Origin: Pseudomonadota bacterium
GTDB lineage: Bacteria > Desulfobacterota > Binatia > Binatales > Binataceae
NCBI GenBank assembly: GCA_021324755.1
Contig: JAJPIL010000009.1
Span: 113,109 to 177,108 of the forward strand
Length of the DNA: 64,000 bases
Direction of reading: 5' to 3'
The first letter of the stretch is position 1, and every line of letters begins with the position of its first letter. Both the position numbers and the translations under genes were made by a program. The notes beneath the pieces were generated by a model. The model did no database searches and was not told the origin of the DNA. It saw only the letters and a list, made by a program, of their open reading frames with translations. Below are positions 1 through 9,033 of the stretch, piece after piece.

Positions 1-643
1 GGTGGGAAAAACAGCTGCCGTCGCTCCCCTTGACGACGATGACCTGATGGTCGCGCGTATGGCCCGCTGTGACCAAGGCGCTCACTCCAGAGACGAACTC
101 GCCCGTACCGTCGAGCAATTCGATCGCCCCTTTTAGCGGCTCAAAACACTGCTCAACGTGCCTATAAGCGGCCCTAAGCCTCACATTTGGATGGTTGCGG
201 GCGACGTCGTATTCGCCGCGCTGAATCAGGTAGCGAGCCTTGGGAAAGGCAGGCTTGAGCGATCCCGAACGGTCGCGTCGTACCACCCCGCCGCAGTGAT
301 CAAAATGAAGATGGCTAAGGAAAACATAGGTTACGTCGCCGGGTTCCATGCCGAGCTCGCGAAGCCCGTCACTGAGTTTCTCTTCCGCATGACAGTAAGC
401 CTCGCTTTCGGCCTCCGACAGGCGGTTGCCTATACCCGTATCTATCAGGATCGCCTCCTTGCCCCTAACCACCAGCGGACACGTCAAACCCAGGCTCACT
501 CGGTTGCGCTCGTCAGCCGGATGCTCGCGCTGCCAGAGCACGCGCGGCACGATGCCGAACATGCAACCGCCATCGTTGCGCCAAAGCCCGTCGCTCAGCA
601 GGTAGATCGTAAACTCACCCACTCTTAAGTGCGGTACACCCAT
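1..643 (-). CDS. Metallo-beta-lactamase-fold hydrolase (3' end outside window)
   Basis: Reading leftwards from an ATG at 643, an open frame runs off the window edge, giving about 214 N-terminal residues. It contains the zinc-binding signature HLHFDHCGG, preceded by an LIDTGIG strand and followed by TAGHTRDHQ, the third histidine region of the metallo-beta-lactamase fold. The N-terminal stretch DGLWRNDGG..FGIVPRVLWQ resembles lactonase-like or generic MBL-fold hydrolases rather than true beta-lactamases. A GGAG sequence lies 8 bases upstream of the ATG. The fold and zinc site are seen directly; the substrate cannot be told. The last part of the protein is not in this window, so the final metal ligand cannot be checked. 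Confidence 0.85.
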   Translation of the reverse strand, partial: MGVPHLRVGEFTIYLLSDGLWRNDGGCMFGIVPRVLWQREHPADERNRVSLGLTCPLVVRGKEAILIDTGIGNRLSEAESEAYCHAEEKLSDGLRELGMEPGDVTYVFLSHLHFDHCGGVVRRDRSGSLKPAFPKARYLIQRGEYDVARNHPNVRLRAAYRHVEQCFEPLKGAIELLDGTGEFVSGVSALVTAGHTRDHQVIVVKGSDGSCFSH

Positions 644-772
644 TATAAGCTCCACTTGTTACTGCGAAACTTAACTCCGCCAAAAAGGTAGCCTCGAGGC
701 GTCAATTAACAATTAAACCCGCTCGAAAAGATTACGCCTTCTTCGTGCTCGGCAAAGCGACTCGTCACCTAC

Positions 773-1234
773 CTACCGACACCCCCCCACAAGCCATATT
801 CCCAAAGCCAGCGCACAAATGCCTGCCGCAGTACTGAGGGCAGTCAAAACCGTCACTCGTCTTGGGAGGCTCTGGAAAGCCTTACCCAGAACGTCATCAT
901 ACGCCTGCGAACCGACATTTCTACGAGTCGCCGCGTACGAGTGCCATGCCACACCAACCATCAGCGCAAATAAGCCCGTCTTAGCACCTATCACTGTCCA
1001 GAACGCCGCCGGGAGACGAAAACTAGCCGCATACATCAGATTCGCTAATTGGAACACACCCGTGAGGAAGACCACAGCCGCGGCAACTAGATTTGCTCGC
1101 GCAGTTATCGGCAACACTCGCAGCCCGAAGGATCGAAACTCGGCGCTATCTGGAGTAATAATCGCTCCTGCCACGACGACGCAGAGGTTGACACCTATCC
1201 ACACCGCTGCGGCGATGACGTGAAGCCAAACCAT
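773..1234 (-). CDS. CopD-like four-helix membrane protein
   Basis: A 153-residue protein with about four hydrophobic segments: residues 1-26, 42-68, 79-99 and 127-150. It opens with WLHVIAAAVWIGVNL, a pattern typical of CopD/HemJ-type membrane proteins in which helix histidines may bind copper or haem. A loop of charged residues (YAATRRNVGSQAYDD) lies between helices three and four. No operon partner is evident: the neighbouring Ppx/GppA gene on the same strand ends 241 bases upstream of it. The membrane topology is clear from the sequence. Assignment to the CopD group is by resemblance only, and no copper-handling genes are nearby. The opposite-strand frame covering the same stretch is a shadow. 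Confidence 0.6.
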   Translation of the reverse strand: MVWLHVIAAAVWIGVNLCVVVAGAIITPDSAEFRSFGLRVLPITARANLVAAAVVFLTGVFQLANLMYAASFRLPAAFWTVIGAKTGLFALMVGVAWHSYAATRRNVGSQAYDDVLGKAFQSLPRRVTVLTALSTAAGICALALGIWLVGGCR

Positions 1235-1475
1235 CGGCAGAGTCTTTGCTCACTTTCGAACCTTAACGAACGACCGGCTTCTTAGGCACGCGCCACAAAA
1301 TAGCGCGCCTAGCTCGCTAATTGAGCGCAAAACGCAAAACCGCGCCTTCCACTAGATGCCAAATTTTTTCAACGCCGCCGCCGAGCTTCCCACCGTCAAC
1401 CTGAACTTTGCGCACATAAGCCCGCTTTTGTCGGAGTGAGTTTTAACAAGCCGAGAGCAAGATACTAATTTCGCT

Positions 1476-2558
1476 CTAACTTAGGACGGATAGCCAAGGC
1501 GGGCTTAGGCGACTACCTTTGCCACGAGAAGGAGCGCTTTTTGAAATTCGTGCCGACCCGCTCTCAGCGAGAGTTGCATCTATTAGCTCCAAAATAACGC
1601 CCTCACGCAAAGCCCAGTCGCTGATCCGCACGGTGCGCTGCCCAAAGGCGTCCATTAAAGCTTCGGCGACTACCGCTCCAGCTACAATTACGCGCGCTCG
1701 GCGTTGGCTCAACCCGGACATTCGCTCGCGCTCGGCTACGGTCTGAGCGCACAAAAGCGCGCGTAGACGCGAAAGCTCTCGCCGCTCGAGCTCGCAACCG
1801 TGAATATCAGCGGGCGCTTTACCCGTGCGCCGCGCGTGAGCCATCGCCGCAAGCCGCCGAAACGTTCCCGATGTAGCGATCATAAGGTCTGACTTCACGC
1901 CAAAAGCCCTTAACTTCAAGGGTCGCAACCTCTTGTCGACGTAAGTTCGCAGCGCGCATATTTCGGTTGGCTCAGGAGGATCCGACTCGATAAATTCCTC
2001 GGTCATCCTCACTGCCCCGAGCTTAAGGCTACTTTGCCACTCGATTTGTCCGTCGTAGGCTTGGACCACTTCTACGCTGCCACCACCGATATCGGCGACA
2101 AGCACGCGTTTGCCCGCCAGATCGAAGGCACTCGATACGGCTCGAAAAATAAGCCTTGCCTCGTCGTGTCCCGAGATTACCGCGACATCTACGCCAAGCT
2201 CGGTTCGAGCCCTTTGGATAAACTCAGCTCCGTTTGCAGCTTCGCGAATCGCGCTAGTAGCAACTGACAAAACGTACTCTACACCTTCCCTGGCAGCCGA
2301 AGCGGCCATCGCTTTTAGGGTTCGCAAGCCGGCCGCCATGACTTGAGGCGACAGGCGCCCCTCGACGAGTGTCCCGTACCCTAGACCCACGGCCTCGCGG
2401 TAGCGGCCGACGATCCTGAATCCGCCTTTGCGGATTTTGGCTATGACCATGTGGATCGAATGGGACCCGACGTCTATCACAGCCACCTTGCTCGGTGGGC
2501 CTTGATGCGACCTCGACGTCGCGCCGTCCAGGGACATCCATGACATCGCGCGGACCAT
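1476..2558 (-). CDS. ppx: Exopolyphosphatase / guanosine pentaphosphate phosphatase family protein
   Basis: A 360-residue member of the Ppx/GppA branch of the ASKHA ATPase-fold phosphatases, which hydrolyse terminal phosphate from polyphosphate or pppGpp. The phosphate 1 loop is VAVIDVGSHSIHMVI near residues 25-40; the usual N in DxGSNS is H here. The phosphate 2 loop is VADIGGGSVEVV near residues 155-166. The length matches the short two-domain form without the C-terminal HD domain. It diverges from the CHAD gene at 2767, and CHAD proteins are known to bind polyphosphate, which supports a polyphosphate role. No good ribosome-binding site precedes the ATG at 2558; a TATAGT 9 bases upstream leaves open a leaderless transcript or a later start. 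Ppx versus GppA activity cannot be separated by eye. Confidence 0.85.
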   Translation of the reverse strand: MVRAMSWMSLDGATSRSHQGPPSKVAVIDVGSHSIHMVIAKIRKGGFRIVGRYREAVGLGYGTLVEGRLSPQVMAAGLRTLKAMAASAAREGVEYVLSVATSAIREAANGAEFIQRARTELGVDVAVISGHDEARLIFRAVSSAFDLAGKRVLVADIGGGSVEVVQAYDGQIEWQSSLKLGAVRMTEEFIESDPPEPTEICALRTYVDKRLRPLKLRAFGVKSDLMIATSGTFRRLAAMAHARRTGKAPADIHGCELERRELSRLRALLCAQTVAERERMSGLSQRRARVIVAGAVVAEALMDAFGQRTVRISDWALREGVILELIDATLAESGSARISKSAPSRGKGSRLSPPWLSVLS

Positions 2559-2766
2559 AATTTACTAACTATAGCAACTTGCGCGTATCCTTCGAGCGTG
2601 CGGCCTTGCTAACGCAAGCGCAAGCAAGGCGCAGGTTCGGACGTGGATCGCAAATTCTTTCTCGTTTGAAGCTCGCGCGCCCAAATGCGACAATCTTAAG
2701 CTGGCGCGATCGCCGCTCATCTTACGTTCGCGCCTTACAAGGGTCCGCCCACCAGGGGGTACTCCA

Positions 2767-3819
2767 ATGCAACGATCGCAGGAAGCTTCGACGACCTTGC
2801 CACAGGTGGAGAGCGCCCTGACCACGCCTAAGACAGCCATCGCCAGCACATTGAACCAATTGATGCACAAGCGCCTGCGCAAGTTCGTCGCCCAGCTGCC
2901 CAAGGTGCTCAGCGAAGAACATGCCGAAGCTGTACATGACCTGCGGGTAGCTAGCAGGCGGCTCCAACAAGTTATCGCTGCCCTGTTCCCCAAGCAGCGC
3001 TCGCCCCAGGCGCAAGAGGCGGTTCGTACACTTAAGCGGGCGCGGCGCGCAGTAGCGAAATGGCGGGACTGCGACGTCCTGCTCGAACTGGTCGACCGCA
3101 AGCTCAAGCGCCTGCGCAACGATGAGGAGCGCCTGGCATGGCAGTTTGTGCGCGATTACTTGCGCGAAAAGCGACTTAAAGCTATCGCACGAGCAAGAGA
3201 CCGACTTGCCAGCCGGCGGCTACTCATGTTGGCGCAAGCGGTCAAAGAGCTCGAGCACCAAGCGCTTGAGACGTCCCGGGACGGGGCTCAAGGCCGGTCG
3301 CTTCATCCCACAATGGTAGATGGTGTGCGACGCGCGTGGGACTCCTGGCGCGAGGCGCTAGCATTGGCAGCTAAAAACGCCGACCCTGAAAGTCTTCACG
3401 CTTTTCGCATCCAGACTAAACGCTTGCGCTATCGGCTCGAACTAGCGCTCGAAGCCGGCACAGCAAATGCCTCATCCGCCCTGGCATGGCTGCGACATCT
3501 CCAGGACAGCCTCGGTCGGCTGCATGACCGCGACGAACTTGCTCGCATTGCGTCCAAGGCGCTCGCTCAACCCGACTTTCTGCTGAACCATCCTCGCGCT
3601 GCGAGCCAAATTCTACGAAAACTCGCGCAACAAAAGGTGGCTCAACGAGTCGAAGCCCAAAGGCTTATCAGCGAAGCGACGAAATGGGCTTCGGCGAATC
3701 ACTTGAGCGACCTACTAAGCGCAGAGGACCAGCGGCACAGTGGCACCGAGCTATCCGAGCAACCAGACAAAAGCGCGCAGTCATCTGCCCAGGAAGCTAA
3801 CATCAAGCCACAGTCTTGA
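2767..3819 (+). CDS. CHAD domain protein
   Basis: A 350-residue, strongly basic, all-helical CHAD (conserved histidine alpha-helical domain) protein. Two repeats are visible: the first carries HDLRVASRRLQ near residues 58-68 with WRDCDVLLEL soon after, the second LHAFRIQTKRLRYRLEL near residues 217-231 and LQDSLGRLHDRDEL after it. The paired histidines and arginines form the polyphosphate-binding surface in characterised CHAD domains. The ATG at 2767 follows an AGGGGGT ribosome-binding site. It sits head to head with the Ppx/GppA gene and faces the sixA gene, a common association of polyphosphate genes. There is no CYTH domain attached. The C-terminal 35 residues are polar and low in complexity. 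The family assignment is secure; a polyphosphate-binding role is inferred from the family and context. Confidence 0.9.
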   Translation: MQRSQEASTTLPQVESALTTPKTAIASTLNQLMHKRLRKFVAQLPKVLSEEHAEAVHDLRVASRRLQQVIAALFPKQRSPQAQEAVRTLKRARRAVAKWRDCDVLLELVDRKLKRLRNDEERLAWQFVRDYLREKRLKAIARARDRLASRRLLMLAQAVKELEHQALETSRDGAQGRSLHPTMVDGVRRAWDSWREALALAAKNADPESLHAFRIQTKRLRYRLELALEAGTANASSALAWLRHLQDSLGRLHDRDELARIASKALAQPDFLLNHPRAASQILRKLAQQKVAQRVEAQRLISEATKWASANHLSDLLSAEDQRHSGTELSEQPDKSAQSSAQEANIKPQS

Positions 3820-4058
3820 CGTCGTTAGGCCGGAAAAACAGAGAAGAGAACAACAGGAGCGCCAAGCGCGTTACACCCCTTTTCGCCCCTGTGACAAGAC
3901 TTCCAGTACTGCCGTTGGCGTGTCTAAGTTTATGCCCGAGTTTTTACGGAGAAGCCTACACGACCCCGCAAGTTAATTAGCCATGACCTACGACGAACAC
4001 CACCGGCAACGGAGGACAACGCTCGAAGGCGAGCGCGCGCCAAAGATTCGGCCTTATT

Positions 4059-4559
4059 TCACTTTGCCAGCCGGCGCAGATGGCGCTGGGTCAACATCCA
4101 GCAAAGCTGGCCCGATCCAGGCTCGATACGTCGGGGAAGCTCGATCGCTACACAAGCGCCTTTTTTCAGCCTAAGGCGCAGCCTGTCGCTGGACCCAGTA
4201 AGCAGAAGCGAGACGAGCTCGCCCAGTTGTGGCTCGTGGCCGACCACCGCCACGCTTTCATTACGGGCGTGGGGCGCAAGCGCCGTCAGAGCTTGCGTTG
4301 CTGGCACGCCGGTAGCCAAAGCCTCTACGACCTGCGGCGAGACATCGTCGCCATAGGCTTCCGCGATTAGCTTTGCGGTTTCAACCGCACGTACCAGCGG
4401 ACTTGTCAAAATCACGTCGAACTTAAGCCCCAGCGCCGCCATCCCCAGAGCAGCTTCTCGCATCTTTATCCGCCCGCGCGGGGTTAGCTTTCGAGCCTCG
4501 TCTGTCGCGCCGGAGCCAAGTTTTTCTGCCTGCGCGTGGCGCACTACATAGACCATCAT
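4059..4559 (-). CDS. sixA: Phosphohistidine phosphatase SixA
   Basis: A 166-residue histidine phosphatase (phosphoglycerate-mutase-like) protein. The catalytic RHA motif is at the N-terminus (VYVVRHAQAEK), where the histidine takes the phosphate. DVILTSPLVRAVETA (about residues 48-62) supplies the second arginine, and VAVVGHEPQL (about 104-113) the distal catalytic histidine. The short size and LTPRGRIKMREAA segment are typical of SixA, which removes phosphate from phosphohistidine in phosphorelay or PTS proteins. It is convergent with the CHAD gene; sixA and CHAD genes are often neighbours. Translation starts at ATG ATG, and which one is used is unclear. Confidence 0.9.
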   Translation of the reverse strand: MMVYVVRHAQAEKLGSGATDEARKLTPRGRIKMREAALGMAALGLKFDVILTSPLVRAVETAKLIAEAYGDDVSPQVVEALATGVPATQALTALAPHARNESVAVVGHEPQLGELVSLLLTGSSDRLRLRLKKGACVAIELPRRIEPGSGQLCWMLTQRHLRRLAK

Positions 4560-4900
4560 GGACGCATCGACGCTTTATAAACGGCGCTCGAACACTCTAC
4601 ACCCCATTGCAACGCTCGTCCATCCAAGCGCCGCATATCATACGTTCATCGACATTCACCTTTCAACCGCCGCACATCCAACTCCCACGAGTTAGGCGCT
4701 GTGAGTCGAGCTCCAAACTCAGCGCTTTATGCCGCCATCTTGTAACGCCAGAACGGTCAGCATCCAGCTTTTATCTGCGCAGTCGCAAACGCTCTAATTA
4801 TGGCGGCTACGGCGTACGATTTGGCAAGCTTCGGGCGCGATTTTTTCTTTAGGCTCCTTACGAGTCGGCGACGGTATACCTGAAGCTCGACTGTTTGGCT
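4560..4900. other. Intergenic gap, no gene seen
   Basis: This 341-base gap lies upstream of sixA and beyond the end of the second thymidylate-kinase-like gene. I see short non-conserved reading frames, no tRNA and no convincing terminator. It probably carries the sixA promoter, but no clear -35/-10 pair stands out. Confidence 0.4.
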
Positions 4901-5659
4901 TCAGTCTTGCGGCGCGTTCTCGGGAGAATCGTCCTCGGGCTTATGACTTCCAGCCGCGCGCAAGTATTCCAGAATATGCGCCCGAAGATCGTTCTGGACC
5001 TCCTCGATCGAGCGGCGAGCGTCGATCGTGATGAAGCCGAATTCGCGTGCAAGCCGCCTGTATTCCTCTATGAGACGGCTTTGATAGCGCACGAAGGAGT
5101 CGAACAAGTCAGTGCCCAGCGCAAGATGCATCCCTGACTCCCAGTAATCCATCCCCTTGCCCTGCACGACGCGAGGAATCAGCGTCTCTACGTCGATGTC
5201 GAGATGAAGCACGAGGTCGGGCAAAAGCGCCATGCCAAAAAGCCCGCGCGTCCATTGCGGGTCGGCACCCATCACGGTATTGCGCGCAAACGCGGTGTAC
5301 ATGTAGCGGTCAGCGATCACGATAAAGCCCGCTTGCAGAGCCGGCAAAATTTCATGTTCGAGCCGATCGGCAAAGTCAGCGGCGTAAAGCAAACTAAACG
5401 TCGTGACGGTGAGCTGATGGCCGGCCTTGGCCTGATTGATGGTTTCGTGCAGCAGCGGAGAGCGAGTCCATCCAGTATTGCTTACCGCATAACCCTCCAC
5501 TTCCAGCCAAGGCCGCAGCAGTTCGATCTGGGTGGAACGCCCTACCCCGTCGGTGCCCTCGATAACGATGAGATGCCCGCGTAAAGGTTTCTGCGGCAGA
5601 TAGGGCATCCCATATCCGTACCAGGTTTTACCGCGTTTGCCAGACGATGCCATTGCCAT
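4901..5659 (-). CDS. Thymidylate kinase-like protein with altered P-loop
   Basis: Up to 252 residues, homologous along its length to the protein encoded just upstream (5628-6500). Thymidylate kinases make dTDP from dTMP and ATP. The P-loop reads GTDGVGRSTQ (residues 35-44), so the near-invariant Walker lysine is arginine at residue 41. The DRYMYTAFAR segment after IVIADR is kept, as is TTFSLLYAADFADRL. Neither paralogue has the usual REPGG motif of TMP kinases. The listed start overlaps the end of the upstream gene by 32 bases; a start at 5608 (MPYLPQ) would remove the overlap and matches the paralogue's domain start. It may be a degenerate partner subunit or an active enzyme with unusual ATP binding. 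Family is sure, activity is not. Confidence 0.85.
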   Translation of the reverse strand: MAMASSGKRGKTWYGYGMPYLPQKPLRGHLIVIEGTDGVGRSTQIELLRPWLEVEGYAVSNTGWTRSPLLHETINQAKAGHQLTVTTFSLLYAADFADRLEHEILPALQAGFIVIADRYMYTAFARNTVMGADPQWTRGLFGMALLPDLVLHLDIDVETLIPRVVQGKGMDYWESGMHLALGTDLFDSFVRYQSRLIEEYRRLAREFGFITIDARRSIEEVQNDLRAHILEYLRAAGSHKPEDDSPENAPQD

Positions 5660-6500
5660 TTTTTGCGCGGGCCTGGTCGTAATCTCGAAGCACCTCTCTC
5701 ACCATGCGCCGCACCTGGCGCTGCTGGTCAAGGATCTCAGCCGTAGCGTCAATCGTACGCATTCCGAACTCTACCACTAGCTCGTCGTAAAGCTTAAGCA
5801 CGCGCTCTTGAAACAAGGCGAAACTCTCCACCGGATCGGACGACAGGCCGAGATCCATCCCCGCCTCGTGATACTTGAGCTTGGCTCTCCCAGCCAGAAG
5901 CCTCTCCAGCGACACCTGAATCGGCACGCGGAAATAAATCGTCAGGTCCGGCCGCAACGCGAAGCTGTAAACTTCGCGTACCCATTCGGGATGCACACCG
6001 CGGGCAACGTCCCGAGCAAACGCAGTGTAAGCGTACCGGTCCGAGAGCACGATCATGCCAGCCTTGAGCGGGGGCAAAATGTTGTAAGTTAGACGGTCGG
6101 CAAAATCCACCGCATGCAGCAAGCTGAACGTTGTGGGGGTAAGAAGATTCTTCTTTTTTCCGCGACGAAGCGACTGACGCACCAGGCGCGAAGAGTTCCA
6201 CTCCGTGAAACGTACCGGATAGCCTTGCGCGCGAAGCCAGCGTTCAAGAAGAACTAGCTGGGTCGATTTGCCTGACCCATCGATACCTTCAACCGCAATT
6301 AACCTGCCCGGGTAGGGATGGGGGCGATAAAGCAAACTTCTGCGCTTCTCTTGCGCGCTCTCCAACTGCTCACCCGACGAGTCGTGCACCGACGCTGACC
6401 GCGCTTGGTCCGGCAAAGAACCTGGCTCGCCCACCGTAGTTTGGTTTTCGCTGTCTCGGATTTCCGTCCCCATTGCCTGACGTTGGCCCCTCTCCTCCAT
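5628..6500 (-). CDS. tmk: Thymidylate kinase
   Basis: About 290 residues from the ATG at 6500 (the open frame extends to 6596). The P-loop is intact, GIDGSGKSTQ with the lysine near residue 78, followed by FADRL, IVLSDRYAYTAFARD and a region rich in basic residues (LAGRAKLKYHEAG) acting as lid. It should phosphorylate dTMP. It is longer than standard TMP kinases (about 210) because of a polar, probably disordered 65-residue N-terminus. A classical REPGG motif is absent. The next gene downstream, overlapping by about 32 bases, is a paralogue with a broken P-loop, so the two are likely co-translated and could form a heterodimer; that is inference. An alternative start is the ATG at 6473. Neither candidate has a strong ribosome-binding site. 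Confidence 0.85.
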   Translation of the reverse strand: MEERGQRQAMGTEIRDSENQTTVGEPGSLPDQARSASVHDSSGEQLESAQEKRRSLLYRPHPYPGRLIAVEGIDGSGKSTQLVLLERWLRAQGYPVRFTEWNSSRLVRQSLRRGKKKNLLTPTTFSLLHAVDFADRLTYNILPPLKAGMIVLSDRYAYTAFARDVARGVHPEWVREVYSFALRPDLTIYFRVPIQVSLERLLAGRAKLKYHEAGMDLGLSSDPVESFALFQERVLKLYDELVVEFGMRTIDATAEILDQQRQVRRMVREVLRDYDQARAKNGNGIVWQTR

Positions 6501-6863
6501 TGTGCCGCAAGACAGAGCTCGCTTACTGTGGCTGGCATCACCGGCACACTGTGGAGGACCGGGCCCGCAGGAAGCGATATTGCAAACTAAATTCAATCAT
6601 ACATCGGAAGGCACGTCTAGGACACTCGCGTAAAATTGGCAGATTTAGCCTAATCGCCCTTTATTGAAGCCTTTCCTTTACCGCTGGACCGCCAGACCTC
6701 GGCTTAGCGCACGCCGATACTGCAGTACATTGTAGCTTTTGAGCCAAACCCAAATCGAACTAGCAACGGTAAGTTCACGGGACTGCTTACCCCACAATTA
6801 ACCCAGGGACCTCTCACGCTCGCTTGAATATGCCCGTAGCTGCAGGCTTTTTACGTGGCTTCC
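6501..6863. other. Intergenic gap, no gene seen
   Basis: This 363-base gap separates the start of tmk from the end of the polyphosphate-glucokinase-like gene, both on the minus strand. It should contain the tmk promoter. I see no conserved reading frame, tRNA or strong terminator. Confidence 0.4.
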
Positions 6864-7724
6864 TTACGCTTGGTGACCGAATGGCCCTGATTCCCTGGTT
6901 TCCGTCCCAACCGCCGTCGATGCGACCGATGACGAGGCAGACGTAAGATGCTTGAGACCTTCCTTCATATTCTTAACTTTGCGCCCCTGGACAGCAGGTC
7001 GACGGTCACCTCGCTCGCGCCAAAGAGCAATACCGCCCAGCAATCCACTGATGTTATCGATCACCTGAACGTTAGGCGGCAATGCAAACGATATATACTT
7101 CGTGTTGCCGCCGCCCAGATATAAGCGGTCGTAGTTAAACGTGCGACTAAGGTCGTCGATCGCTTCGCGAAGCAGTTTGTTCCATTTGCTCTTTCCTTTC
7201 TTTTTGAGGGCGCGCTTGCCGAGCTCCTCCTCGTACGTTTTTCCTTTGTGGAACGGATGGTGGCCGATCTCGAGGGGAACGGGTCGACCATCGTCGAAAA
7301 GCACTGACCCAACTCCGGTGCCGAGCGTGATCACGAGTTCAACGCCTCGGCCACTTACAGCAGCAAGTCCCTGCACCACGGCGTCATTGGCCACGCGCAC
7401 AGGGCATCTAAATTTCTTCTCCAGCGCCCTGGCCAGATCGAATCCCTTCCACCCTTCGCCGAGATTCGGAGCAGTATATACAACGCCGTCCTTGACTACT
7501 CCAGGAAAGCCGACCGAAATGCGGTCGAACCCCGCTTGAGCTTTGGCGAGTTTTGCGATCGCGCGAACAACTTTCTTCGGCGTGGCGTTTTTCGGCGTTC
7601 GCACGCGCAAGCGCTCGCTTATCGGCTGCCCGCGTTCGTCAAGCAGCACAGCCTTGATTCCGCTTCCGCCAACGTCTACCGCAAGCGTGCGAAGCAGCGC
7701 AGAGACAGGTTCGGGAGCAACCAT
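6864..7724 (-). CDS. ppgK: ROK-family kinase, polyphosphate glucokinase-like
   Basis: A 286-residue ROK sugar kinase. The N-terminal phosphate loop is LAVDVGGSGIKAVLLDE (residues 13-29). Further motifs are VGFPGVV, VANDAVVQGLAA (catalytic aspartate) and TLGTGVGSVLF, then PLEIGHHPFHKGKTYEEELG in place of the zinc-binding ROK motif. The GHHPFHKGKTYEE block and absence of the CxCGxxGC zinc cluster are features of strictly polyphosphate/ATP glucokinases. The last 40 residues are low-complexity. A GAGGGG ribosome-binding site precedes the ATG by 9 bases. The gene is alone between gaps, but Ppx/GppA, CHAD and SixA genes lie within 6 kb, consistent with polyphosphate use as phosphate donor. The donor is inferred, not proven. 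Confidence 0.82.
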   Translation of the reverse strand: MVAPEPVSALLRTLAVDVGGSGIKAVLLDERGQPISERLRVRTPKNATPKKVVRAIAKLAKAQAGFDRISVGFPGVVKDGVVYTAPNLGEGWKGFDLARALEKKFRCPVRVANDAVVQGLAAVSGRGVELVITLGTGVGSVLFDDGRPVPLEIGHHPFHKGKTYEEELGKRALKKKGKSKWNKLLREAIDDLSRTFNYDRLYLGGGNTKYISFALPPNVQVIDNISGLLGGIALWRERGDRRPAVQGRKVKNMKEGLKHLTSASSSVASTAVGTETRESGPFGHQA

Positions 7725-7969
7725 GGCGTTTTACCCCTCAAAGAAACCTACCGTTGCTAACTTGCTTCCACGCTACTCCGAAGTTTGCGCGTCTTGCAAC
7801 GCCTCTCTCTCGAGTTGCAAAAGATGTTGGGCGACGTCGCGATGAGATGAACCTTGAATTACAGAGCCGAACGTACAAGCAAGGCCGCAGGTTAGACGAA
7901 ACAGGAGTTATGACGTCGTTTGGGGCGGCGCGGCTTGTATCCCGCCGAATTCACCTTGACAGCCAAAGG

Positions 7970-9010
7970 TCAGGTGGCGACTTTGGCCAAAGCCAAGGCA
8001 AATTGCCCAGCGCTGTCTTCGAACCAGCCACACAAGCGCATGCTCGCCGCCTGAAACATTTCAAGCACCGAGCGACGGGTGAACTTATAGCAGTTCTCCG
8101 TCCAGATCCTATCGCCTGGGGCAAAATGCACTGTCAGCTCGATTGCGCGCACGCGCACCGTTTGCTCGCATCGCGACACCAGATGCATTTCAACGCGCGT
8201 GTACTCCGGGTTATAGAAAGCCAGGTGGTCGAAAGCCTCGGGCTCGAAGTTCGCCTTGAGCATTCGATTCACCGCAAGCAAGATGTTCCGATTGAAGGCT
8301 GCAGTGACATGGGCGGAATCATTGTAAGCTTTTTCAAGAATCCTAGAATCTTTAACTAAATCCAACCCGATGAGTAACTGGCCATCCGGACCAATCAAGT
8401 TTCGCAGCTCCAAAAGCAATCGGATACGGTTTTCAGCTTCAAGGTTCCCCAATGTGCTGCCAAAGAAGACCGCGAGGCGGCGACCCCGAGGCGGCGGCAC
8501 TCGCACGAGCTCGCGTTCAAAATCTCCCACGATCGCATGAACTGTCAACCACGGATAGTCGTCGAGCAACTCAAGGGCGCTCTGCTCCAAGGCGCGTGCG
8601 CTGATGTCTATCGGAATGTAGCGAATTTCGCGCCCCGAAGGCTTGAACGCATCGAGAAGGTAACGTATTTTGGTCGTTCCCCCAGCGCCGAGCTCGACAA
8701 TATCGACCGGCGCGACGTTTTTGATAAGCACAGGAGCAAGGGCATGTAAGATCGAACACTCGGCACGGGTAAGATAATATTCGGGTAAACGGGTGATCTG
8801 ATCGAAGAGCTCGACGCCTGCGTCGTCGTAAAAGTATCTAGGCGGCAGAAATCTGGGGAAACTCGTAAGGCCTCGCAAGACATCCCGAGCCATCAGCGCG
8901 CGCAGCGAATCTTCGTCGAGATAAGTGTCGCACTGGTAGCGGGAGGCGAAATATAGGCTCTTACGCCGATCGCCGGGCGCGCGCTCCTTTTGAAGAGAAG
9001 ATTTGCTCAC
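7970..9010 (-). CDS. egtD: L-histidine N-alpha-methyltransferase EgtD
   Basis: A 346-residue SAM-dependent methyltransferase that converts histidine to hercynine, the first step of ergothioneine synthesis. Signatures are FLPPRYFYDDAGVELFDQI near residue 55, RLPEYYLTRAE near 73, the SAM loop VELGAGGTTKIRYLLDAF near 105, and FFGSTLGNLE near 185. Length and motif order match the EgtD family (about 320 residues). The start codon is GTG at 9010 with GGGCGAA just upstream. It lies 23 bases after egtB, so the two form an operon that makes the core of the ergothioneine pathway; no egtC, egtA or egtE is present in the window. Confidence 0.95.
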   Translation of the reverse strand: MSKSSLQKERAPGDRRKSLYFASRYQCDTYLDEDSLRALMARDVLRGLTSFPRFLPPRYFYDDAGVELFDQITRLPEYYLTRAECSILHALAPVLIKNVAPVDIVELGAGGTTKIRYLLDAFKPSGREIRYIPIDISARALEQSALELLDDYPWLTVHAIVGDFERELVRVPPPRGRRLAVFFGSTLGNLEAENRIRLLLELRNLIGPDGQLLIGLDLVKDSRILEKAYNDSAHVTAAFNRNILLAVNRMLKANFEPEAFDHLAFYNPEYTRVEMHLVSRCEQTVRVRAIELTVHFAPGDRIWTENCYKFTRRSVLEMFQAASMRLCGWFEDSAGQFALALAKVAT

Positions 9011-9033
9011 TTCGCCCTTTCGCTATTTTGCCT

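Noticed and set aside
158-628. Plus-strand open frame of 156 residues
   Set aside because: The opposite strand encodes an MBL-fold protein with an intact HxHxDH motif, so this frame is a shadow.
2565-3119. Minus-strand frame of 184 residues
   Set aside because: It is rich in Arg and Ser and lies opposite the CHAD gene, whose motifs are clear.
7754-8359. Plus-strand frame of 201 residues
   Set aside because: Its second half is antisense to the conserved egtD C-terminus and the first half shows no known motif.
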